Below, piece after piece: positions 1-8,468 of a stretch of DNA of 64,000 bases (position 1 is its first letter; each line of letters opens with the position of its first letter). The translations under genes and the position numbers were made by a program. The DNA is taken from the NCBI RefSeq assembly GCF_014489615.1, contig NZ_CP060825.1, positions 6,060,001-6,124,000 on the forward strand. The letters are read 5' to 3'. The stretch is from Streptomyces genisteinicus (GTDB taxonomy: Bacteria; Actinomycetota; Actinomycetes; Streptomycetales; Streptomycetaceae). Under the pieces are notes generated by a model. It ran no database searches. It was not told the origin of the DNA and was given only the letters and a program-made list of their open reading frames with translations.

Positions 1-3000
1 GCCGACGATGCCGGTGTGGCCGTTCAGCGCGGTCACGGCCGTGCGCGCCCGCACGTCCCACAGCCAGACGGAGCCGTCCTGCGACCCGCTCGCCAGCGTC
101 GTCCCGTCCGGGGAGAACGCGAGCGCGAAGACGCTGCCGTCCTGCCCGCCGAGGGCGGCCGCCGACCGGCCGCTGCGCACGTCCCACAGCTGTGTCGTGG
201 CGTCGCTCGCCCCGGTGGCCAGCGTGTTCCCGTCCGGGCCGAAGGCGAGCGAGGTGACCCACCCCGAGTGGCCCCTCAGCGTCGCGGTGCGGCGCCCCTC
301 CCGTACGTCCCAGAGCTGGACCGCGGACTTGTCCCCGTCGGCGGTGTCGTGTCCGGTGACCGTGACGGCCAGCGTCCCGCCGTCCGGACTGAAGGCGAGG
401 AGGGAGGACATGGCGCCCTCGGTGTCGCGGTGGACCTGGAGCCCGCCCGTCCTCCGATGGGTCCGGGCGTCCCAGAACAGCACCTCGCCGCGCGCGCCGC
501 TGGTGGCGATCGTGGCGCCGTCGGGGCTGAAGACCGCCTCGCCCCCGGCGCCGTCGAGCACGGCGGACCGTCGCCCGGTGCCGGTGTCGTACACGTGCGC
601 CTGCCGGCCGGACCGGCCGATCACGAGCGTCCTGCCGTCCGGGCCGAAGGCCACGGTCTGCACCTGGCCGCCGATGTCGAGCGTGGCCGAGAGCCGGCGG
701 CCGGCCACGTCCCACAGACGGGCCGTGCCGTCGCCCCCCGCCGTCGCGAGGGTCCTGCCGTCGGGGCTGAACGCCACCGAGCGCGCCTCCCCCTCGGCCG
801 GGAGCGTGGCCCGCAGCGGCGAGGAGACCGCGGACAGGAGCCGGGCGCGTGTCCCGGGTGTCGCGGAGATGCCCTGGGCGGCCAGGGCGAGCCGCGCCGC
901 CAGCGCCGGGTCGGTGGCGGCGTGCTCCCGGCTCAGCTCCGTCAGGCTCCGTGCGGCGGCCAGCGCGCGCTGCTCGCCGCCGGCCCCGCGGGCGTCGAGC
1001 ACGGCGAGGCCGGCCGCGACGAGGACGAGGCCGACGAGAGCGGCGAGCCCCGCGAGGAGCGCGTGCCGGCGGCGCCGGACGCGCACACTCGTCTCGACGA
1101 ACCCGGCCTCCTCCGCCGGCACCTCGGCGCCGCGTTCGCGCAGCCACCGTTGTGCCTCGCGGACCCGGCCCCGGCCCAGAATCCCCGACCGGGGGCGGCC
1201 CTGGTCCTGCCAGGCGCGCAGGGAACGGCGCAGCTCCTCCTGCCAGCCGCGGAACGCGCGGTTCTCCTCGACCCACTCCCGCAGCCGCGGCCACCTGTCC
1301 ACCAGCGCCTGGTGCGCGAGCTCCGCCGTGTCGTGTCCGGTCGGACGGCGGGTCACCACGACGAGCCGCGTACCGGCCAGGCGGTGGATCAGGGCCCAGT
1401 CGTCCGCGGAGAACTGCGTGCGCGCCGCGACCCTGCGGAGGTCCGGGCCGCGCCCGCCCGCGTCCAGCTCCTCGCCGGGACGCACGAGCTGGATCAGGAC
1501 GCGCTCCAGGGACCGGCGTTCGCCCTCGTCCGCCCGCTCCCACAGCCTCTGCTCGGCGTCCGAGGCCAGCGCGCCCTCCACACCGCCGAGTTCCTGGTAC
1601 GCGGTGGTGGTCAGCCATCCGCGCTCCTGCCGCTCCCACAGGCGGCTCAGCGTGTACTCCAGCATCGGCAGCGCGGCCGGTCCCTGCGGGGTGTCCCGCA
1701 GCAGCTGCTCGACGAGTCCGTCGGCGAACCGGACTCCGGCGTGTCCGTCGAGCGGACGGACGATCACGTCCCGCAGCTGCTCCCGGACCATCGGCTGCAC
1801 CACCACGGAGGTGGCCTCCCATGCCGCGTGGAGGTGGGGCAGCCGCTCGATCTGGCGGAGGAAGTCGACACGGGCGACGACGACGGCCTGCGCGGGACGG
1901 GTGCCGTCCGCGCGACGGGCCGTCAGGACCCCGAGCATGGCGTCCAGCCGGCGGGCGGTGGCGGGCGCCTCCGTCAGCAGGGTCTCGAACTGGTCGGCCA
2001 CCAGGACCAGCCGGGACCGCTCCCCGTGGCGGGCCAGCGTGCGTTCGACGGCGCTGCGGAGCCCCTGCTCGCTGGTGAGCTGCCGGGCCAGCCCCGACCA
2101 GCGGTCGTGCCAGTCCGCCCGCAGGACGTCCGCGTCCCCGGCCGAGGCCAGGGCCCAGGCCAGCAGTTCCTCGGCGGTGAGACGCAGCCCGTGCGGCACG
2201 CGGGCGACCACATGGCGGCCGGGGTCGAGCCGGCCGAGCAGACCTGCCCCGACCAGGGAGGACTTGCCGACGCCGGAAGGTCCGAGCACCGGCAGGACGG
2301 GGACCTGGCCCTCCAGCAGTTCGAGCAGCCGCCGCGTCTCGTCCGCGCGGCCGTGGAAGATGCCGCGGTCGTTCTCGGTGAACGGCAGCAGTTCGCGGTA
2401 CGGGCTGTCGGCGAGGAGCCTTCTGCGCAGCTCGGGCCACTCCCGGGTGAGGGACCCCACGGTCAGGGCGTAACCGGTCCGGCGCCGGCGGTCCCCCTCC
2501 ACGGCGACGACCATGCCGATCACGCCGCCGTACTCCTCGTCCCACACCGGGGCCCCGCTGAAGCCGCCGGCCAGCGGGAACGGCGTCTCCTCGGCGCAGG
2601 TCAGCTGCCACCACCCGGTGCTCTCGCGGCCCTCCACGGTGCCACGGGTCCAGATCCCGGCGTCCTTGCCGCCGCCCCGCCCCGGGTACTGCGGGAAGCC
2701 GAACGCCCGCCAGCGGTGCCCGGCCAGGTCCTCGGCCTCGACGATCCGCAGGGGCGCGGCGCCCCGCGGCGGCTCGCCGCGCAGCCCGAGGACGGCGACA
2801 TCGCCGCTGTTGTCACCGGCCACGGGCACGCTGAAGTGCACGGACGCCTCGGTCCGTGGGCGGCCGGGCAGCAGCGGGAAGTCGAGGGCGACCACCAGGC
2901 CGTCCGGCAGCGCCTCGTCGTCCGGCAGCCCCGCGGTGGCGGCGACGACATGGGCGCAGGTGAGGAGCAGCCGGTCGGGGATCAGGAAGGCCACCCCGAC

Positions 3001-3072
3001 GGGGCGGCCGTCGTGCAGCACCCGGGCGGTTCCGCGTTCCCAGGACGCCTCCCGCCCGCCCGGCGGTGTCAC
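1..3072 (-). CDS. Trypsin-nSTAND NTPase-TM-WD40 protein (3' end outside window)
   Basis: At least 1024 residues; the stop codon lies beyond base 1. The N-terminus (about 15-190) is a trypsin-fold serine protease with His41 (LTCAHVV), Asp91 (NSGDVAVL) and Ser172 (GGFSGAP). It is followed by a STAND-type NTPase with Walker A GPSGVGKSS at 264-272 and Walker B VLVADQFE at 356-363. One hydrophobic segment lies near 671-693. Repeated AFSPDGRTLA...LWDV blades from about 754 to the window edge form a WD40 propeller. The GTG start overlaps the stop of the upstream trypco1 gene (GTGA), so the two are translationally coupled. This architecture is known from predicted STAND-NTPase conflict/immunity systems, where the propeller senses and the protease may be effector or activator; that role is inference. 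All motif residues look intact. Confidence 0.9.
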   Translation of the reverse strand, partial: MTPPGGREASWERGTARVLHDGRPVGVAFLIPDRLLLTCAHVVAATAGLPDDEALPDGLVVALDFPLLPGRPRTEASVHFSVPVAGDNSGDVAVLGLRGEPPRGAAPLRIVEAEDLAGHRWRAFGFPQYPGRGGGKDAGIWTRGTVEGRESTGWWQLTCAEETPFPLAGGFSGAPVWDEEYGGVIGMVVAVEGDRRRRTGYALTVGSLTREWPELRRRLLADSPYRELLPFTENDRGIFHGRADETRRLLELLEGQVPVLPVLGPSGVGKSSLVGAGLLGRLDPGRHVVARVPHGLRLTAEELLAWALASAGDADVLRADWHDRWSGLARQLTSEQGLRSAVERTLARHGERSRLVLVADQFETLLTEAPATARRLDAMLGVLTARRADGTRPAQAVVVARVDFLRQIERLPHLHAAWEATSVVVQPMVREQLRDVIVRPLDGHAGVRFADGLVEQLLRDTPQGPAALPMLEYTLSRLWERQERGWLTTTAYQELGGVEGALASDAEQRLWERADEGERRSLERVLIQLVRPGEELDAGGRGPDLRRVAARTQFSADDWALIHRLAGTRLVVVTRRPTGHDTAELAHQALVDRWPRLREWVEENRAFRGWQEELRRSLRAWQDQGRPRSGILGRGRVREAQRWLRERGAEVPAEEAGFVETSVRVRRRRHALLAGLAALVGLVLVAAGLAVLDARGAGGEQRALAAARSLTELSREHAATDPALAARLALAAQGISATPGTRARLLSAVSSPLRATLPAEGEARSVAFSPDGRTLATAGGDGTARLWDVAGRRLSATLDIGGQVQTVAFGPDGRTLVIGRSGRQAHVYDTGTGRRSAVLDGAGGEAVFSPDGATIATSGARGEVLFWDARTHRRTGGLQVHRDTEGAMSSLLAFSPDGGTLAVTVTGHDTADGDKSAVQLWDVREGRRTATLRGHSGWVTSLAFGPDGNTLATGASDATTQLWDVRSGRSAAALGGQDGSVFALAFSPDGTTLASGSQDGSVWLWDVRARTAVTALNGHTGIVG

Positions 3073-3395
3073 GGCCCGGTCTCTGGGCTGCTCCACTCCA
3101 GCTCCAGCAGGATGTGCGCCTCACCGGAGCCCTTCGCCACGACCACGCCCGCCTCCGCGGTGATCCGCAGCCCGAACTCCGCACGGATGTGATCGGGACG
3201 GCGCGGAAGATCCGCCAGCCGCTCCAGCATGGTGGCGGCCACCCGCTGCACGCGGGCCATGCCCGACTCGAAGGTGTCGGCGGAGGTCTCGAAGAGCTCG
3301 TCGCCCCGGCGGGCCCGGATCACCCCGGAGCCCTGCTCGTCGGGCAACTCGACGACGAAGGAGTCACCGTCCTCGAAGGGAACGCTCAGATACAC
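3069..3395 (-). CDS. Trypsin-co-occurring domain (trypco1) protein
   Basis: 108 aa, with the pattern VPFEDGDSFVVELPD...FEVSADTF-like core and a C-terminal AEFGLRITAEAGVVVAKG...HILLELEW typical of CU044_2847/trypco1 proteins. These small beta-rich proteins recur beside trypsin-NTPase genes and may be substrates or regulators of the partner protease; that is family knowledge, not something shown here. The GTG at 3395 is chosen because GAGAGG sits about 7 nt upstream, although the frame stays open further upstream. The stop overlaps the start of the STAND gene by 4 nt, which argues for fixed stoichiometry. There is no signal peptide and no cysteine. Confidence 0.8.
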   Translation of the reverse strand: MYLSVPFEDGDSFVVELPDEQGSGVIRARRGDELFETSADTFESGMARVQRVAATMLERLADLPRRPDHIRAEFGLRITAEAGVVVAKGSGEAHILLELEWSSPETGP

Positions 3396-3729
3396 GTGGC
3401 GACCTCTCTGCTGCTCGGCAAGTCCTTTGTGGAGAGTGGCAGTTGAGCGGATCTTCACTTGGTCCGATGGTAACCGGGATTCCCGGTGCCGTGGGTGCTG
3501 CCGGAGCACCCGGACGAGGCCGGGCCCGGCACCTGTGCGGGCCGTACCCGGCCCCGGGGCGGACCTCCCCGTGCCCGCGCTCCGGCCGTCCGCCCCGGAC
3601 AGCCGGCCGCGACGATTTCCCGCCCGGGCGTTGAGCGCACCGCCCGCCTCCTGCGTACCAAGGGGCGGACGCGTCCCCCGGCACCGCCCATCGGCGCCGG
3701 AATCCGTATCCCCCGCAGGAGGCAGCGAG
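3396..3729. promoter_or_regulatory. Divergent intergenic region of trypco1 and the S1 protease
   Basis: 334 bp without a gene. It holds the perfect inverted repeat ACCGGG-ATT-CCCGGT (3473-3487). On the minus strand a candidate -10 TACCAT (3472-3467) directly abuts the repeat, so a protein bound there would sit between -35 and -10 of the trypco1 promoter. No convincing -35 is seen. The right part carries AGGAGG (3717-3722), the ribosome binding site of the protease gene. Confidence 0.4.
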
Positions 3730-4992
3730 TTGAGTCACAGGCGAATACCCAAGCGGAAGGCCGTGCTGGCCGGAGCCGGGGCGGTGGGCATCGCCGCGGC
3801 GGCCGTGCTGCTGCCCCACGCCAACGCCTCGCAGTCGGGCCGGAGCGACGAGGCGGCACCCCGCACCATGAGCGCATCCGGTGCGCAGGATCTGCTCTCC
3901 CGGCTGGGCCCGTCGCTCGGCGACGCGTACGGGGGCGCGTACTACGACGCCGGGCGGAGGCAGCTCGTCGTCAACATCGCCGGCGGCGACGACCGGGCGG
4001 CCGAGCGGGTCCTCGGTGCGGGCGCCGTCGCCCGCGCCGTCGACAACAGCATGGGCGAACTCGCCGGCGCGGCCGGCACGCTCGCCGAACGGGCCGCGAT
4101 CCCCGGCACGGCATGGGCGGTCGATCCCCGGACCAACCGGCTCGTCGTCACGGCGGACCGCACGGTGACCGGTGAACGCTGGGACAGGCTGGAGGCGGCG
4201 GTCGGCGCGCTGGACGCGGGCACCGCGGAGGTCGAGCGCTCCCGTGGCGCGTTCACCCTGTTCCTGGAGGGCGGCGACGCCGTCTTCGGCGGAGGCGCGC
4301 GCTGCTCCCTCGGCTTCAACGTGACGACCGGCGACGGTGCGCCCGGCTTCCTCACCGCCGGACACTGCGGGGTCGCGGCCGCGCAGTGGTCCGAGGAGCC
4401 GAACGGCGCCCCGGTGGGCACGGTGCGGGCCGCGACGTTCCCCGGCGACGGCGACTTCGCCCTCGTCACGTACGACGACCCGGCCGCCGAGGCGCCGAGC
4501 ACGGTCGACCTCGGCAACGGGCAGACCCTGGACATCGTCGGCGCGGGGGAGGCCGCGGTGGGTCTGGAAGTGTTCCGGATGGGCAGCACGACCGGCCTCA
4601 GGGACGGCCGGGTCACCGGACTGGACGCCACCGTCAACTACCCGGAGGGGACGGTCACCGGACTCGTCCAGACCGATGTGTGCGCCGAACCGGGCGACAG
4701 CGGCGGAGCCCTGTTCACGCGGGACGGCACGGCGATCGGCCTGACGTCCGGCGGCAGCGGGGACTGCACGTCCGGCGGGGAGACGTTCTTCCACCCGGTC
4801 ACCACGGCCCTGGCCGCGGTCGGCGCCCGCATCGGCGCGGGCCAGGGCGACGGCGGCGGCGCGGCGGACGGCGCGGGCCGGGGAGCCGGAGCGTCCGGGC
4901 AGGGTCAGGGCGACGGGACCGGCCCGGAGGACGGCGGCAGGCAGGGAGGTGACGCACCGGACGACGGCGGACAGGCGGCGGACCACGGCTGA
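3730..4992 (+). CDS. Secreted S1 (streptogrisin-like) serine protease with prodomain and Gly-rich tail
   Basis: 420 aa. The start is a TTG, placed by a strong AGGAGG 7 nt upstream and by the signal peptide that follows (basic SHRRIPKRK, then an Ala/Val-rich core to about residue 33). Residues about 45-175 match an alpha-lytic-type prodomain. The mature domain has His212 (TAGHCG), Asp242 (GDGDFAL) and Ser324 (PGDSGGAL), with Cys192/Cys213 and Cys318/Cys346 placed for the usual disulfides. About 50 residues rich in Gly, Ala and Asp follow the catalytic domain; this is longer than in simple streptogrisins and may be a linker whose partner domain is absent. A strong hairpin follows the gene. It likely acts as an extracellular protease. 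Confidence 0.92.
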   Translation: MSHRRIPKRKAVLAGAGAVGIAAAAVLLPHANASQSGRSDEAAPRTMSASGAQDLLSRLGPSLGDAYGGAYYDAGRRQLVVNIAGGDDRAAERVLGAGAVARAVDNSMGELAGAAGTLAERAAIPGTAWAVDPRTNRLVVTADRTVTGERWDRLEAAVGALDAGTAEVERSRGAFTLFLEGGDAVFGGGARCSLGFNVTTGDGAPGFLTAGHCGVAAAQWSEEPNGAPVGTVRAATFPGDGDFALVTYDDPAAEAPSTVDLGNGQTLDIVGAGEAAVGLEVFRMGSTTGLRDGRVTGLDATVNYPEGTVTGLVQTDVCAEPGDSGGALFTRDGTAIGLTSGGSGDCTSGGETFFHPVTTALAAVGARIGAGQGDGGGAADGAGRGAGASGQGQGDGTGPEDGGRQGGDAPDDGGQAADHG

Positions 4993-5376
4993 CCGCGCGC
5001 CGCACTTCCCCCACGCGGCCGCGGTCGGCGGCGGGGCACCGGGACGCACCCGGTGCCCCGCCGCACCGCGTCCCGCCGTGCCACGGCCTCGCGGCCCGCG
5101 CCCCCCGGCCGCCGCAACGCCCCGGCCGCCCCGCGGGCTCGGCCCGGCGCGCGACGCCCGGTGCACGTTCCCCCGGCCACCGCGGGGAACGCCCCCCGCC
5201 CCGCGCCGCCGGAATCGTCGGCGGAGGTCCGGGACGAGCCCCGTGCGGGCCGCCGGGCAGGCGCCCCCTCCCACCGGGCCCGCCCGCTCCCACCGGGCAG
5301 GCGCCCGGATGCGGGAGCGGCCCGCCCGGCGGATCGTGGGACGGACGGACGCCGGGGGGACAGCAGAGAGGGAACC
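4993..5376. other. Gene-free stretch between protease and baeRF gene
   Basis: 384 bp, GC-rich. Apart from the terminator at 5028-5064 and the GAGAGGG ribosome binding site (5366-5372) of the next gene I see nothing. An open frame runs through it but lacks any coding signature. Confidence 0.5.
5028..5064 (+). terminator. Hairpin terminator after the S1 protease
   Basis: Perfect 16-bp stem (5028-5043 with 5049-5064) and a 5-nt loop, 36 bp after the protease stop codon. No U-tract follows, as is common in Streptomyces. Confidence 0.7.
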
Positions 5377-6483
5377 ATGGACACCGACGCCTTGACCCCC
5401 GCGCGCCTGCGGCAGCTGCGCGCGCACAAGCCCTACCCCGCCGTCTCCCTGACGATGCCGACCCACCGTGCCGGTCAGGACGGTGAGCAGGACGCGGTAC
5501 GGCTCCGGAACCTGATGGCCGAGGCGGAGCGCCGGCTCGGCGACGACGGTGTCGACCGGGCGACGGGCGCCGGGGTGCGGGCCCAGCTCGAACGCGCGGT
5601 GGCGGAGCTGGACCTGCGGCAGGCGCAGGACGGGCTCGCCATCCTCGCCGACGCCCAGGAGTACCAGCTGTGGCGCCTGCCCCGTTCGGTGCCCGAGCGG
5701 GTCGTCCTCAGCGACAGCTATCTGACCCGCAACCTGGTGTCGGCCAAGGCGCAGGCACGGCCCTACTGGGTGCTGGTCGTGGCGGCGGACCGGACGACGC
5801 TGTGGAGCGGGTCGGGGGAGACCCTGGACGAGCACACCGGGGACGGATTCCCGCAGACCAGGCCGCAGGAGGACTTCGACCCGCAGCGCGAGGAACGCCA
5901 GGGCGACACGGCGAGCACCTTCACGGACGAGTGGACGCGGCAGTACCTGCGCGAGGTCGACGGAGCCGTCGGCTCGATCCTGGAGGCGGACCCCCGTCCG
6001 CTGTTCCTCGTCGGACTCGCGCCCGCGCTCAGCGTCCTGCGGGACGCCGGACCGGCGACGGCGGCTGCCGTGGGCCGCGTCGTCAAGGGCGGGCTGACCG
6101 ACGGCCCGGCGGCCGAGCTGCTGAAGGAGCTGCGGCCCGCACTGGACGAGTACCGCACCCGGCACGCGGCAGCCGTGGCGGGCCGGCTCGACGCCGCCCG
6201 CGGCCGCAAGGTCTTCGCCGCCGGGCTGGACGAGGTCTGGGGCGCGGTCCGCGACGAGCGGGCGGCGCTCGTCGTCGTCGAGGAGCACTTCCAGCGCACC
6301 GTCCGCGTCACCTCGGGGCATCTCCAGCCGGTCGACCCGTCGGAGCCGGACGACGAGGAGGTGCGCGAGGACATCGTCGACGAGATCGTCGAGACGGCCC
6401 TCGACGGCGGGGCCGAGGTGATCTTCGTCCCGGACGGCACGCTGACCGAACACGGCGGCGTCGCCGCGGAGTTGCGCTACTGA
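5377..6483 (+). CDS. baeRF3-type (bacterial eRF1-like) protein
   Basis: 368 aa, cytosolic. It starts MDTDALTPARLRQL and has the three-part layout of the bacterial archaeo-eukaryotic release-factor families: an N-terminal domain (about 1-110), a middle domain with YWVLVVAADRTTLWSGSGE (about 130-150), and an eL30-like C-terminal domain ending AEVIFVPDGTLTEHGGVAAELRY. Related proteins are often labelled chemotaxis protein for no good reason. A role in ribosome rescue or peptidyl-tRNA release is a family-level prediction. The ATG is preceded by GAGAGGG at a good distance. The gene stands alone. Confidence 0.75.
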   Translation: MDTDALTPARLRQLRAHKPYPAVSLTMPTHRAGQDGEQDAVRLRNLMAEAERRLGDDGVDRATGAGVRAQLERAVAELDLRQAQDGLAILADAQEYQLWRLPRSVPERVVLSDSYLTRNLVSAKAQARPYWVLVVAADRTTLWSGSGETLDEHTGDGFPQTRPQEDFDPQREERQGDTASTFTDEWTRQYLREVDGAVGSILEADPRPLFLVGLAPALSVLRDAGPATAAAVGRVVKGGLTDGPAAELLKELRPALDEYRTRHAAAVAGRLDAARGRKVFAAGLDEVWGAVRDERAALVVVEEHFQRTVRVTSGHLQPVDPSEPDDEEVREDIVDEIVETALDGGAEVIFVPDGTLTEHGGVAAELRY

Positions 6484-6509
6484 GACCGGACCGTCCCGGG
6501 CGTCCCGCG

Positions 6510-6558
6510 ACCGGTGGCGGGTGCCGTCCGGGGCGCCCCGAAACCGGTGGCGGGCGCC
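6510..6558 (+). repeat. Short direct repeat in an intergenic region
   Basis: ACCGGTGGCGGGTGCC at 6510-6525 is repeated with one mismatch at 6543-6558, between the baeRF and nucleotidyltransferase genes. No function can be assigned. Confidence 0.4.
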
Positions 6559-6614
6559 CGGGGCCCGCTGCTACCAAGGGGCGGGACACGGACCGGTGAC
6601 CGGGGAGGGACCGC

Positions 6615-7355
6615 ATGACCGCCGTCGACTGGAAGCGGGCGCTGGAGCCGATGCTGCGGGAATGGGACCCGCGGCCGGAGGCCGCGGTGCTGGTCGGGAG
6701 CCATGTCAGGGGCGAGGCGACCGCGTGGTCCGACATCGACGTGGTGTGCGTCGGGGCGGGGCCGGGCTACGCCTACCGGCTGACCGGGCTGGGGCCCGTG
6801 TCCTGGACGTTCGCGACCGCGGAGGAGCACCGGGCCGGGATGGCGAACCACCACTCCTGCGGCCAGACCGTTCCCGCCTGGCGGGACGCGTACGTGCTCG
6901 ACGACCCGCACGGACGGGCCCGTGAGCTCGTCGCCCTCGCCCGGGAGTGGACGTGGGACACCCTCGACCCCGCCCCGGAGCGGTGGGCGGCCGATGCGGT
7001 CCACGGCTACGCGGAGGAGGTGATGAAGGTGCACGCGGCCGTGGCGCGCGAGGACTGGGTCAACGCCCGTGTGCAGGCGTCGATCCTCGCCGTGCACCTG
7101 GCGCCCGCGATCGCGGCCGGCACCCGGACCTTCTTCACGTCCGAGAACCACCTCTGGCACCTGCTCGGGGAGCGCCTCGGCGACGGCTGGCGCGCGAACC
7201 AGGAGGCGGCCCTCGCCACCCGGGGCGAGGCGCCGCGGGAGAGCTGCGCCGCGGCGATCGCGCTGTTCCGCGACGCCTGCGCCCTCTTCGGCGACAGCAT
7301 GTCCGCCGGGCAGCGCGCGGTCGTCCGCCACGCCCTCGGCGCCGCCGGCGCCTGA
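6615..7355 (+). CDS. Nucleotidyltransferase-domain protein (Pol-beta superfamily)
   Basis: 246 aa. The N-terminus has the minimal nucleotidyltransferase signature GSHVRGEATAWSDIDVV (residues 28-44), where Asp40 and Asp42 are metal ligands. Residues about 110-240 are an alpha-helical domain like those attached to aminoglycoside or streptomycin adenylyltransferases (YAEEVMKVHAAVAREDW). The substrate cannot be read from sequence; antibiotic adenylylation is possible, but resemblance to known resistance enzymes is only at fold level. ATG with GGGAGGG 5 nt upstream. It is convergent with ohrR, with only 10 bp between them. Confidence 0.8.
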   Translation: MTAVDWKRALEPMLREWDPRPEAAVLVGSHVRGEATAWSDIDVVCVGAGPGYAYRLTGLGPVSWTFATAEEHRAGMANHHSCGQTVPAWRDAYVLDDPHGRARELVALAREWTWDTLDPAPERWAADAVHGYAEEVMKVHAAVAREDWVNARVQASILAVHLAPAIAAGTRTFFTSENHLWHLLGERLGDGWRANQEAALATRGEAPRESCAAAIALFRDACALFGDSMSAGQRAVVRHALGAAGA

Positions 7356-7365
7356 GGAGCGGCCC

Positions 7366-7887
7366 TCAGGCACCGCACCCCGCACCCTCTCCGGGAGCCG
7401 GCGCACGGCCGGTGAGGTGTGCCGTGAGGGCGTCCAGCTCGGCGCGCAGGGCGCCGATCCGCTCCAGCGGCAGACCGGTGGCCTCGGCGATCCGGCGGGG
7501 CACCCCCAGCGCGCGGGCGCGCAGCGCCGCGCCGGCCGCCGTGGGGCGCACGGTGACCGAGCGCTCGTCCTCGGCGCTGCGCCGGCGCTCCACGTGTCCG
7601 GCCGTCTCCAGGCGCTTGAGCAGCGGCGAGAGGGTGCCGGAGTCGAGGTGGAGGCGGTCGCCGATGTCCTTGACGGACAGTTCGCCGTGCTCCCACAGCA
7701 CCAGCATGGCCAGGTACTGCGGATAGGTGAGGCCGAGGTCCTTCAGGGCCGTGCGGTAGACGCCGTTGAACGCCCGGGACGCCGTGTGCAGGGAGAAGCA
7801 GATCTGGCGGTCGAGGCGGAGGAATTCTTCGTCGGGGACGTCCGCGAGGTCGAGCGGGGGCGGCGTCCGGTTCTCCATGTCCTTCAT
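7366..7887 (-). CDS. ohrR: OhrR-type MarR-family repressor
   Basis: 173 aa. The N-terminal LDRQICFSLHTASRAFNGVYR carries the conserved peroxide-sensing cysteine (Cys30) of OhrR proteins. The winged helix spans about 60-125 (LGLTYPQYLAMLVLWEHGELSVKDIGDRLHLDSGTLSPLLKRLE, read in segments). It sits divergent to ohr with a perfect palindrome between, so autoregulation and control of ohr are expected. The ATG at 7887 has only a weak GGGA upstream; the ATG three codons in is possible. The C-terminal tail after about residue 150 is longer than in Bacillus OhrR. Confidence 0.9.
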   Translation of the reverse strand: MKDMENRTPPPLDLADVPDEEFLRLDRQICFSLHTASRAFNGVYRTALKDLGLTYPQYLAMLVLWEHGELSVKDIGDRLHLDSGTLSPLLKRLETAGHVERRRSAEDERSVTVRPTAAGAALRARALGVPRRIAEATGLPLERIGALRAELDALTAHLTGRAPAPGEGAGCGA

Positions 7888-7912
7888 CGTTCCCAGCGTA
7901 GCAAGACGTGGG

Positions 7913-7938
7913 CGATTAAGTTGTGCACAACTTAATCG
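7913..7938. promoter_or_regulatory. OhrR operator: perfect 26-bp palindrome
   Basis: The left arm CGATTAAGTTGTG is followed immediately by its exact reverse complement. It lies between the divergent starts of ohrR (7887) and ohr (7988) and is AT-rich compared with its surroundings. The position and symmetry make it the likely operator for both genes. Confidence 0.85.
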
Positions 7939-7987
7939 TGTGCTTTATTGGTGTCACCGGTTCCCGACCCACGAGGGATGGATTCTC

Positions 7988-8401
7988 ATGGACGCGCTGT
8001 ACACCGCTGTCGCCACCGCCAACGGACGCGAGGGCCGCGCCGTCAGCTCCGACGGCCACATCGACCTGCCGCTGGCCTTCCCCGCGGCCCTCGGCGGCGA
8101 CGGCCGGGGCACCAACCCCGAGCAGCTGTTCGCGGCCGGCTACGCCGCCTGCTTCGCCAGCGCGATGGGCGCCATCGGCCGCCAGGAGAAGATCGACGTC
8201 AAGGACGCCTCCGTCACCGCGGAGGTCTCCATCGGCAAGGACGACGACGGCGGCTTCGCGCTCTCCGTGATCATGCGCGTCGAGCTGCCGGACCACCTCC
8301 AGGGCGAGCCGGGCCGCGCGCTGCTGGAGAAGACCCACGCCTACTGCCCGTACTCCAAGGCGACCCGTGGCAACCTGCCGGTCGAGCTCGTCGTGGAGTG
8401 A
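7988..8401 (+). CDS. ohr: Organic hydroperoxide resistance protein Ohr
   Basis: 137 aa, full length for an Ohr peroxidase. It reduces organic hydroperoxides by the cysteine pair Cys55 (AAGYAACFASA) and Cys120 (HAYCPYSKATRGN), using a dihydrolipoyl-type reductant in the cytosol. The start ATG gives the usual MDALYTAVATANG opening. It is divergent from ohrR and downstream of the palindrome at 7913-7938. No strong Shine-Dalgarno is visible (GGGATGGATTCTC precedes the start). A hairpin follows the gene. Confidence 0.95.
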   Translation: MDALYTAVATANGREGRAVSSDGHIDLPLAFPAALGGDGRGTNPEQLFAAGYAACFASAMGAIGRQEKIDVKDASVTAEVSIGKDDDGGFALSVIMRVELPDHLQGEPGRALLEKTHAYCPYSKATRGNLPVELVVE

Positions 8402-8411
8402 CCCGCCCCGT

Positions 8412-8437
8412 GGCGCCGCGGCACGGCCCGCGGCGCC
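8412..8437. terminator. Bidirectional hairpin between ohr and ppk2
   Basis: Perfect 10-bp stem GGCGCCGCGG / CCGCGGCGCC with a 6-nt loop, between two convergent genes. Confidence 0.6.
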
Positions 8438-8468
8438 CCGGCGGGCACGGGCCCTCGCCCCGGAGGGG

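Noticed and set aside
8..3192. Long open frames on the plus strand opposite the STAND-WD40 gene
   Set aside because: They read Arg/Pro/Ser-rich low-complexity protein typical of antisense frames in GC-rich DNA, while the minus frame gives complete protease, NTPase and WD40 motifs.
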